Source: Actinomycetota bacterium (GTDB lineage: Bacteria; Actinomycetota; Acidimicrobiia; Acidimicrobiales; CADCSY01). From it: a stretch of DNA of 11,429 nucleotides. Of this stretch, positions 7,211 to 11,429 are shown piece by piece (the stretch's first letter is position 1; the number at the start of each line of letters is the position of its first letter). A model generated the notes under the pieces. It was not told where the DNA came from and did no database searches. It worked only from the letters and a program-made list of their open reading frames with translations. Made by a program: the position numbers and the translations under genes. The stretch spans positions 1 to 11,429 of the forward strand of contig JACOTK010000059.1 of assembly GCA_016178435.1 (NCBI GenBank), in the 5' to 3' direction.

Positions 7211-7609
7211 ATGAGCGAGGCGGATATTCCGGAGCTGCAGTTTCCGGATGGCTTGATGGGGTTCCCGGACGCCAGGCGTTTTACGCTGCTGGCATGGGGC
7301 GGGGAGGACAGCCCGTTCTCGTTGCTCCACAGTCTCGAGGACGAATCCCTGGAGTTCGTGGTGGTCCCGCCGCTGCTCTTCTTCCCGGACTACGAGCCGG
7401 AGATCGAGGAGGAGGCGGCTTCGCGCCTCGGGCTCACCTCCGCCGACGACGCGCTTATGTTGGTCATCGTGACGGTGCCCGATGATCCAAAGGCGGCCAC
7501 GGCCAACCTCCTCGGTCCGGTCATCGTCAACCGCCATACGCGCAAAGCGGGTCAGGTTGTGCTGTCGCTGCCCGACGAGTTCGTGCGCCGTCCCCTGCTC
7601 ACGCACTGA
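7211..7609 (+). CDS. fliW: Flagellar assembly factor FliW
   Basis: A 132-residue cytoplasmic protein. In Bacillus, FliW binds flagellin and, when free, binds CsrA and relieves CsrA repression of flagellin translation; the csrA gene follows directly here. Family blocks: FPDGLMGFPDARRFTLL, SPFSLLHSLEDESLEFVVV (residues 30s-50s), LFFPDYEPEI, VIVTVPDDPKAATANLLGPVIVN and QVVLS near the end. The start is ATG 7211 because GGAG (7203-7206) precedes it at short spacing and the family begins close to this point; a TTG at 7193 would extend it by six residues. It lies 22 bases behind flgL. Confidence 0.93.
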   Translation: MSEADIPELQFPDGLMGFPDARRFTLLAWGGEDSPFSLLHSLEDESLEFVVVPPLLFFPDYEPEIEEEAASRLGLTSADDALMLVIVTVPDDPKAATANLLGPVIVNRHTRKAGQVVLSLPDEFVRRPLLTH

Positions 7610-7685
7610 TCGGCGGGGCCACCCTCGCGGTTTGCGGCCATCGGTTCGCCTAGGATGCATGCATCATCCACGGAAGGAGACGCCG
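7610..7685 (+). promoter_or_regulatory. csrA leader with clustered GGA motifs
   Basis: The 76-base gap between fliW and csrA holds three GGA triplets (7653, 7672, 7676). The last two lie inside the ribosome binding site GGAAGGAGA (7672-7680). GGATG (7653-7657) can pair with CATCC (7665-7669), leaving a 7-base loop. CsrA is known to bind GGA in RNA leaders and often regulates itself, so autoregulation is plausible but inferred. The weak TAGGAT at 7651-7656 has no matching -35, so a separate promoter is not claimed. Confidence 0.3.
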
Positions 7686-7970
7686 ATGCTCGTGCTGACC
7701 CGTCGAGCGAACCAGAGCATCATGATCGGCTCCGATGTGGTGATCACCGTCCTCGAGGTTCACGGCGAACAGGTGCGCATCGGCATCAAGGCGCCTCGCA
7801 GCGTGACCGTTCACCGCGAAGAGCTGTACCACGCCATCCAACAGGCGAACAAGGCGGCAGCCTCTCCGACATCCGCAGCGCTCGAAGGCCTCGATGCCAT
7901 TCGCCCGCCAACCCCGACCGCACCGCCAACCCCGCCGTCAACCCCGCCGTCACGCACTGATGAAGCTTGA
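7686..7970 (+). CDS. csrA: Carbon storage/translational regulator CsrA with extended C-terminus
   Basis: A 94-residue RNA-binding protein; the family dimer binds GGA motifs in mRNA leaders to block translation, and in flagellated Gram-positives it represses flagellin until FliW titrates it. The core is intact: MLVLTRRANQSIMIG, then VVITVLEVHGEQVRIGIKAP and VTVHREEL. RNA-contact residues L4, R6 and R44 are present. CsrA proteins are usually 60-75 residues; here residues from about 60 to 94 form an Ala/Ser/Pro/Thr-rich tail (PPTPTAPPTPPSTPPS) coded partly by a 12-base tandem repeat. AAGGAG (7674-7679) lies 6 bases before the ATG. The FliW contact lies on the C-terminal side of CsrA in Bacillus, so the tail could modify it. 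It is the last gene of the flagellar operon. Confidence 0.93.
   Translation: MLVLTRRANQSIMIGSDVVITVLEVHGEQVRIGIKAPRSVTVHREELYHAIQQANKAAASPTSAALEGLDAIRPPTPTAPPTPPSTPPSRTDEA
7928..7951 (+). repeat. 12-base tandem repeat in the csrA tail
   Basis: The unit AACCCCGCCGTC occurs twice exactly (7928-7939 and 7940-7951), with a degenerate related copy starting near 7910 (AACCCCGACCG). The unit is a multiple of three, so slippage would lengthen or shorten the Pro/Thr-rich tail of CsrA by four residues without a frameshift. Confidence 0.7.
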
Positions 7971-7987
7971 GCGCACACGGCGCCCGT

Positions 7988-8005
7988 CCCACCTTTCTCG
8001 GTGGG
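7988..8005. terminator. Hairpin between csrA and the tRNA-Lys 3' end
   Basis: CCCACC (7988-7993) and GGTGGG (8000-8005) form a perfect 6-bp stem with a 6-base loop. It lies 17 bases after the csrA stop on the plus strand and covers the last bases of the minus-strand tRNA. No T-run follows on either strand. It may terminate both converging transcripts, but a chance GC-rich hairpin cannot be excluded. Confidence 0.35.
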
Positions 8006-8074
8006 CCGCCAGGGTCTCGAACCCTGCACCTTGGGATTAAAAGTCCCCTGCTCTACCCGATGAGCTAGCGGCCC
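8002..8074 (-). tRNA. tRNA-Lys (anticodon TTT)
   Basis: A 73-base cloverleaf on the minus strand. The acceptor stem GGGCCGC/GCGGCCC is perfect. The D arm is GCTC/GAGC with loop ATCGGGTA. The anticodon loop CTTTTAA carries anticodon TTT at 8041-8039. The T arm is CAGGG/CCCTG with TTCGAGA. The discriminator base is A and CCA is not encoded (the next bases are CCG). The outermost anticodon-stem pair is a G27-A43 mismatch; the other four pairs hold. It stands alone, divergent from arr and converging on csrA. Confidence 0.95.
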
Positions 8075-8098
8075 GATGAACTCTCACACGGTAGCGCC

Positions 8099-8121
8099 CC
8101 ACGACACCGGCAAGGTCGTGG
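8099..8121. repeat. Perfect inverted repeat upstream of arr
   Basis: CCACGAC (8099-8105) and GTCGTGG (8115-8121) are perfect 7-bp arms around a 9-base centre (ACCGGCAAG). It sits between the divergent tRNA-Lys and arr genes and ends 9 bases before the arr ribosome binding site. It could be an operator or a leader hairpin. The CGGCAAGG in and next to the centre resembles part of the rifamycin-associated element described upstream of rifamycin-inactivating genes, as I recall that sequence; this needs comparison. Confidence 0.5.
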
Positions 8122-8140
8122 CACGAGATCGGAGGACTCA

Positions 8141-8635
8141 ATGACGCAGCGAGAGCACGCCGCCGGAAAGATGACCGTAGGTGCAGACACCGCTCACGTC
8201 CCGGTGACATTCGACCGATGTGACCACATCGAGGGGCCCTTCTACCACGGGACGAAGTCCACCTTCGAGGTCGGCGATCAGCTGGTGCCGGGCTGCGGCT
8301 CCAATTTCCACGAGGGCCGCACCTCCAACAACATCTACTTCTCCGCACTCGTGGAAACAGCTGTCTGGGGAGCAGAGTTGGCCACGGCGCTCGCCGGCAT
8401 CGGCGAGCGCGGGCACATCTACATCGTCGAGCCCACGGGCCCGTTCGAGGACGACCCCAACGTGACGAACAAGAAGTTCCCCGGCAACATCACGCAGTCC
8501 TACCGGACCCGCCATCCGATGCAGGTCGTCGGCGAGGTGCGGACCTGGGAAGGTCACGCTCCCGAGGTGTTGAACGGAATGCTGGACAACATCGCGCGAC
8601 TCCGCGAGCAGGGCCTGGACGTCATCGAGGACTAG
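8141..8635 (+). CDS. arr: NAD+--rifampin ADP-ribosyltransferase (Arr)
   Basis: A 164-residue cytoplasmic enzyme of the Arr family, which inactivates rifamycins by transferring ADP-ribose from NAD+ to the ansa-chain hydroxyl. Family blocks are strong: FYHGTK (H36), VGDQLVPG, SNFHEGRTSNNIYF (Y66), AVWGAELA, IYIVEPTGPFEDDPNVT (D104/D105), NKKFPGNITQSYRTR and GHAPEVLNGML near the end. H36, Y66 and the Asp in EDDP correspond to the catalytic/NAD-binding residues known from the mycobacterial enzyme. It is about 20 residues longer at the N-terminus than the usual about 140. The long start is supported by GGAGG at 8131-8135, six bases before ATG 8141; an internal ATG at 8171 would give a more typical length but lacks this site. 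It is monocistronic or nearly so. Chromosomal arr genes are common in environmental actinobacteria. Confidence 0.94.
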   Translation: MTQREHAAGKMTVGADTAHVPVTFDRCDHIEGPFYHGTKSTFEVGDQLVPGCGSNFHEGRTSNNIYFSALVETAVWGAELATALAGIGERGHIYIVEPTGPFEDDPNVTNKKFPGNITQSYRTRHPMQVVGEVRTWEGHAPEVLNGMLDNIARLREQGLDVIED

Positions 8636-8659
8636 CGGGAGGCACCCCGAAAATCCCAG

Positions 8660-8688
8660 TTGAGATCGGGTCTGTTCGTGTCGATACA
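8660..8688 (+). promoter_or_regulatory. Candidate housekeeping promoter for the diguanylate cyclase gene
   Basis: TTGAGA (8660-8665), a 17-base spacer, then GATACA (8683-8688). The -35 matches the sigma-70 consensus at five of six positions and the spacing is ideal; the -10 is weaker (three of six). Transcription would begin near 8694-8695, almost on the GTG start of the next gene, implying a leaderless message or a start further downstream. Confidence 0.35.
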
Positions 8689-8693
8689 ACCCT

Positions 8694-9773
8694 GTGAGCG
8701 GAGGTGATCGGCGACCGAAACGAGAATGGTTGAAGCACGCGAGCCCGAACGCAGAGGTCGTGGACCCGGACCACCATTCCACGCGCACGGCGGGCAGAGT
8801 CCTCGCATTCCTGTTCCTCAGCAGTGGCGTGACGACACTGCTCTCTCCTCTGCTGCCGAGGCCGGATGGCTTTGAGGTGGCTGGGGTTGTCGGGGTGGGG
8901 CTGGCTGCCGTGTGCATCGGCCTGGTCTCCTACGTCGTGCCGTGGGATCGCTGTTCGCTGCGGATGTCCTTGTGGGGACTTCCCGTCGCGCTTCTGCTGA
9001 TCTCGTTGCACAACGTCGCGGGAGGTGCCGACCCCTATCGTTTCGGACTCTTCTACCTGGTGGCGTTCGTCTGGGTCGGCATGTTCCAGCCCAGGGGAAC
9101 CTCGGTACGGTTCATCCCCCTGCTTCTGCCGTCCTATTTGGCGCCCCTCGTGGTGAGGGAGGCATCGGCATCCGCGTACGCATCGGTGGTCTATGCCGTG
9201 CCGATCTACGTGATGGTGGCGGAGGTGCTCGCATGGAAGGCCCAGCGGCTGCGAGACCTGCAGGATCGCCTGGCCTTTCAGGCGCTGCACGACCCTCTGA
9301 CGAATCTTGCCAATCGTCGCCTGCTCGCCGAGGTCATGCACCGTTCCCTCGCCCGGGCAGCACGAACCGGTGACACGATCGGTCTCCTCTACATCGACCT
9401 CGACGGGTTCAAGCGGATCAATGATTCCCTGGGTCACATCGCCGGCGACGAGCTCCTGCAGGATGTCGCAGGCATTCTTGTCGACGTCGTCCGCGCGGGC
9501 GATGTCGCCGGAAGGTTGGCCGGCGACGAGTTCGCTGTTGTGGTCGAGGGACAGGTCACAATGGATGCCTTGTCGGTGCTTGCGGAACGGATCCGCGAGC
9601 AGGTCTACCTCCTGGGAGCGGGCCTCGGCGTTCCCGTTGGGGCCAGCGTGGGCATGGTGGTCTCCGATGGCCTCGAGCGTCCGGAGGACCTGATCCGTCG
9701 CGCCGATGCCGAGATGTATCGAGAGAAGCACGGCCCGCCCCGGGCGACGGTGACGGCAGTCCCCGTTGTCTGA
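8694..9773 (+). CDS. Membrane-bound diguanylate cyclase (GGDEF domain)
   Basis: A 359-residue protein expected to make cyclic di-GMP from two GTP at the inner face of the membrane. Residues about 33-180 contain about six hydrophobic segments (roughly 33-54, 62-82, 91-107, 117-131, 138-154, 162-180), a MASE-like membrane sensor module I cannot assign to a named type. A short linker (KAQRLRDLQDRL) leads to a GGDEF domain from about residue 195: LHDPLTNLANRR, YIDLDGFKRINDSLGH, then the active-site loop as AGDEF (276-280) instead of GGDEF. The inhibitory site RxxD (RAGD, 267-270) sits five residues before it, as expected. There is no EAL domain. The GTG start at 8694 is uncertain because no Shine-Dalgarno precedes it; TTG 8730 is an alternative. 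A link to the nearby flagellar genes (c-di-GMP control of motility) is plausible but inferred. Confidence 0.9.
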   Translation: MSGGDRRPKREWLKHASPNAEVVDPDHHSTRTAGRVLAFLFLSSGVTTLLSPLLPRPDGFEVAGVVGVGLAAVCIGLVSYVVPWDRCSLRMSLWGLPVALLLISLHNVAGGADPYRFGLFYLVAFVWVGMFQPRGTSVRFIPLLLPSYLAPLVVREASASAYASVVYAVPIYVMVAEVLAWKAQRLRDLQDRLAFQALHDPLTNLANRRLLAEVMHRSLARAARTGDTIGLLYIDLDGFKRINDSLGHIAGDELLQDVAGILVDVVRAGDVAGRLAGDEFAVVVEGQVTMDALSVLAERIREQVYLLGAGLGVPVGASVGMVVSDGLERPEDLIRRADAEMYREKHGPPRATVTAVPVV

Positions 9774-9908
9774 ATTCCGATTCCGAGGGTTAGCTTGCAG
9801 GGGTAGCCGCTCGTCCGAATGGCACACCGTCTGCGGGAATATCGAACGCATGGATTGAAAGGGGAACAGGGAAACGGGCAGACGATGGCACCGCTCCCCT
9901 GACTACCA

Positions 9909-10091
9909 ATGGACAGCCCCATCGATGTGGACCGCCTTGCACGGGTCGAAACCGAGGTCGCCGACGTGGAGCGGGCGCTGTCCCGCCTCGACCAGGGATC
10001 CTACGGCAGCTGCGAGGCGTGCGGGACAGAGCTCGAAGACGAACGTCTGGCTGAGACCCCGATCGTCCGTACCTGCGGCGCGCATTCCTGA
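9909..10091 (+). CDS. Short DksA/TraR-type zinc-finger protein
   Basis: A 60-residue protein matching the C-terminal zinc-finger part of the DksA/TraR family: ALSRLDQGSYGSCEACGTEL, then ERLAETPIVRTCGAH. The zinc ligands are C35, C38, C56 and H59, that is C-x2-C-x17-C-x2-H with His in place of the usual fourth Cys. Before it there is only a short helix (residues 6-27), so the long coiled coil with the acidic tip that DksA inserts into the RNA polymerase secondary channel is missing. An in-frame stop at 9900-9902 rules out a longer start. No clear ribosome binding site is seen. Function is unknown; many actinobacteria carry such small finger proteins. The family assignment is good; a DksA-like role in transcription is not supported. 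Confidence 0.78.
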   Translation: MDSPIDVDRLARVETEVADVERALSRLDQGSYGSCEACGTELEDERLAETPIVRTCGAHS

Positions 10092-10143
10092 GCGCCGTCG
10101 GAGCAGTCGACCGCCCGTGCTTCCTCGCTCGGGCCCCTGAGCC

Positions 10144-10149
10144 GATACT
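10144..10149 (+). promoter_or_regulatory. Candidate -10 element for the carboxylase gene
   Basis: GATACT at 10144-10149 matches TATAAT at four of six positions, including the key A2 and T6. A start 7-10 bases downstream would fall at 10156-10159, on or just before the ATG at 10159, so a leaderless message is possible. No good -35 is seen (TTCCTC at 10121-10126 is weak). The AGGG directly before the ATG is too close to serve as ribosome binding site. Confidence 0.3.
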
Positions 10150-10158
10150 CTGCCAGGG

Positions 10159-11429
10159 ATGAGTGAACACCCGCTTCGTGAGCGACTCGAAGATCTGGCA
10201 AAGCGCAAGGAGGAGGCGTATCACGCCGGCTCCGAGCGATCGGTGGAGCGTCAGCACGCCAAGGGCAAGATGTTGGCCCGTGAGCGTATCGAGTACCTGC
10301 TCGACGAGGGGTCGTTCCATGAGCTCGACATGCTTGCCCGTCATCGGGCGCACGGGCTCGGTCTCGACGACGAACGTCCCTACACCGACGGTGTGATCAC
10401 CGGCTGGGGGACCATCGACGGCCGCAAGGTCTTTCTCTTCTCCCAGGATTTCACGGTTTTCGGCGGCGCACTCGGCGAGGTCTTTGCCGAGAAGATCCAC
10501 AAGGTGATGGACCTGGCCCAGTCGGTGGGTGCGCCGATGATCGGCCTCAACGACGGCGCCGGAGCCCGGATCCAGGAAGGCGTGGTGTCGCTCGCCTCGT
10601 ACGGCGGCATCTTCCGCCGCAACGTGGCGAGCTCGGGTGTGATCCCTCAGATCAGCGTGGTGCTCGGCCCTTGTGCAGGCGGCGCGGTGTACAGCCCCGC
10701 GCTCACCGACTTCATCTTCATGGTGCGCGACACGTCGCACATGTTCATCACCGGTCCCGACGTGGTCAAGACCGTCACCGGCGAGGACGTGACACTCGAG
10801 GAACTGGGCGGGGCGATGACCCATGCGAGCAAGTCCGGTGTCGCCACCTTCGTGGCTCCCGACGAGAAGACCTGTCTCGACCAGGTTCGTCATCTGCTCA
10901 GCTTCATGCCTTCGAACAACCTGGAGGCGCCGCCCTCCTACCGCCCCGACGACGACCCGCAGCGACGCTGCACCGAGCTCGTCGACCTCATGCCCGACAG
11001 CCCGAACAAGCCTTACGACATGGTGAAGGTGATCTCGGCGGTGGTCGACGACGGCGAGTTCTTCGAGTACTTCCACCACTGGGCCCGCAGCATCGTGTGC
11101 GGATTCGCCCGTCTCGACGGCCACGTGGTGGGTATCGTCGGCAATCAGCCGGCGGTGCTGGCCGGTGTGCTCGACATCGAATCGGCGGAGAAGGCGGCGC
11201 GATTCGTCCGCACGTGCGATGCCTTCAACATCCCGATCGTCACCTTCGTCGACGTGCCCGGCTTCCTCCCCGGCGTCGACCAGGAGTACGGCGGCATCAT
11301 CCGACACGGCGCCAAGTTGCTCTACGCGTATTGCGAGGCGTCGGTTCCCTGCGTCCAGGTGATCACCCGCAAGGCCTACGGAGGTGCCTACGTGGTCATG
11401 AGCTCCAAGTCGATCGGAGCCGATCTCGC
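10159..11429 (+). CDS. Acyl-CoA carboxylase carboxyltransferase (beta) subunit, partial at 3' end
   Basis: The first 423 codons of a PccB/AccD-like protein (family length about 515-530) that runs off the window. The beta subunit moves CO2 from carboxybiotin to acetyl-, propionyl- or longer acyl-CoA, supplying malonyl- or methylmalonyl-CoA; it forms a hexamer and needs a separate biotin-carboxylase subunit. It begins MSEHPLRERLEDLAKRKEEA. Other blocks: HAKGKMLARERIEYLLDEGSF, DGAGARIQEG (132-141), GPCAGGAVYSPALTDF with the first oxyanion-hole Gly pair at 174-175, FVDVPGFLPG, QEYGGIIRHGAKLLYA and RKAYGGAYVVM with the second oxyanion pair at G409-A410. Val412 stands where Streptomyces PccB has the specificity residue Asp422, so propionyl-CoA preference is doubtful. 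ATG 10159 fits the family N-terminus. I call the family firmly but leave the substrate open. Confidence 0.95.
   Translation, partial: MSEHPLRERLEDLAKRKEEAYHAGSERSVERQHAKGKMLARERIEYLLDEGSFHELDMLARHRAHGLGLDDERPYTDGVITGWGTIDGRKVFLFSQDFTVFGGALGEVFAEKIHKVMDLAQSVGAPMIGLNDGAGARIQEGVVSLASYGGIFRRNVASSGVIPQISVVLGPCAGGAVYSPALTDFIFMVRDTSHMFITGPDVVKTVTGEDVTLEELGGAMTHASKSGVATFVAPDEKTCLDQVRHLLSFMPSNNLEAPPSYRPDDDPQRRCTELVDLMPDSPNKPYDMVKVISAVVDDGEFFEYFHHWARSIVCGFARLDGHVVGIVGNQPAVLAGVLDIESAEKAARFVRTCDAFNIPIVTFVDVPGFLPGVDQEYGGIIRHGAKLLYAYCEASVPCVQVITRKAYGGAYVVMSSKSIGADL

Noticed and set aside
7632..7656. Possible promoter TTGCGG...TAGGAT ahead of csrA
   Set aside because: The spacer is only 13 bases, too short for a sigma-70 promoter, and csrA is explained by read-through from the flagellar operon.
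7599..7961. 12-base direct repeat (TCACGCACTGAT) at the ends of fliW (7599-7610) and csrA (7950-7961)
   Set aside because: Several 12-base matches are expected by chance in an 11-kb GC-rich window, and nothing else around the two copies is similar. It was not taken as a duplication or attachment site.
8088..8113. Possible tRNA-Lys promoter on the minus strand, TTGCCG (8113-8108) and TACCGT (8093-8088)
   Set aside because: The 14-base spacing is too short and the -10 is poor; position is suitable but the match is not good enough to list.
8171..8635. Internal ATG 8171 as the start of arr, giving a more typical length
   Set aside because: GGAGG sits at ideal distance from ATG 8141 and nothing comparable precedes 8171.
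8622..9851. Open frame of 409 codons on the minus strand across the diguanylate cyclase
   Set aside because: The plus-strand frame has GGDEF motifs and membrane segments; the antisense frame has none and overlaps it entirely.
9819..9902. Small open frame of 27 codons between the cyclase and the zinc-finger gene
   Set aside because: No ribosome binding site, no recognisable motif and no other support; the length is within chance expectation.
9790..11307. Long open frame of 505 codons on the minus strand across the carboxylase gene
   Set aside because: The plus strand encodes an unmistakable carboxyltransferase with all motifs; the antisense frame is a codon-bias shadow.
1..11429. Mobile elements, CRISPR arrays, toxin-antitoxin pairs or phage genes
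   Set aside because: No transposase, integrase, direct-repeat array or phage-like protein is visible. The lone tRNA-Lys has no integrase or repeated 3' end nearby.

Overview
The window reads as a chromosomal segment of a GC-rich, flagellated actinobacterium. The best fit is something like an Acidimicrobiia member: GC-rich third positions throughout, a WhiG/FliA-type sigma factor, a FlgN-FlgK-FlgL-FliW-CsrA string, an Arr-type ADP-ribosyltransferase and an actinobacterial-style acyl-CoA carboxylase beta subunit. The taxon is an inference from gene content, not from a marker gene.

Region 1 (1-2679, plus strand): the end of a CDP-dideoxyhexose operon. It holds the C-terminus of glucose-1-phosphate cytidylyltransferase (rfbF), CDP-glucose 4,6-dehydratase (rfbG) and the PLP/[2Fe-2S] CDP-4-keto-6-deoxyglucose 3-dehydratase (rfbH). 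The three are packed with overlapping or near-overlapping junctions. They carry out successive steps from glucose-1-P to the CDP-3,6-dideoxyhexose precursor. A Gram-positive-type cell would have no LPS O-antigen, so the sugar probably goes to a cell-wall polysaccharide or, given the neighbours, perhaps to flagellin.

Region 2 (2719-7970): flagellar control and hook-filament junction genes. A sigma-28 family gene (minus strand) is divergent from an atypical NarL/LuxR-type regulator whose receiver domain has lost its phospho-acceptor Asp. Then follow flgN, flgK, flgL, fliW and csrA, all plus strand and tightly spaced. A good sigma-28-type promoter (TCAA-N15-GCCGATCG) lies just upstream of flgN, so the sigma factor encoded next door probably drives this operon. 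FlgN is the export chaperone for FlgK and FlgL, and FliW and CsrA form the known partner-switch that ties translation to filament assembly.

Region 3 (7971-9773): a tRNA-Lys(TTT) gene on the minus strand, an arr rifamycin ADP-ribosyltransferase gene preceded by a perfect 7-bp inverted repeat, and a six-TM membrane diguanylate cyclase with an AGDEF active-site motif and an intact RxxD inhibitory site.

Region 4 (9774-11429): a very short DksA/TraR-type zinc-finger protein and the first 423 codons of an acyl-CoA carboxylase carboxyltransferase (PccB/AccD-like), which runs off the end of the window. The residue that sets acyl-CoA choice in Streptomyces PccB (Asp) is Val here.

I see no insertion sequence, CRISPR array, phage gene or clear novel defence system. 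There is no gene-free stretch above 300 bases. The most unusual points are the pseudo-receiver regulator next to the sigma-28 gene, the extended CsrA tail, the RfbH insertion between iron-sulfur ligands, the inverted repeat ahead of arr, and the Val at the carboxylase specificity position.
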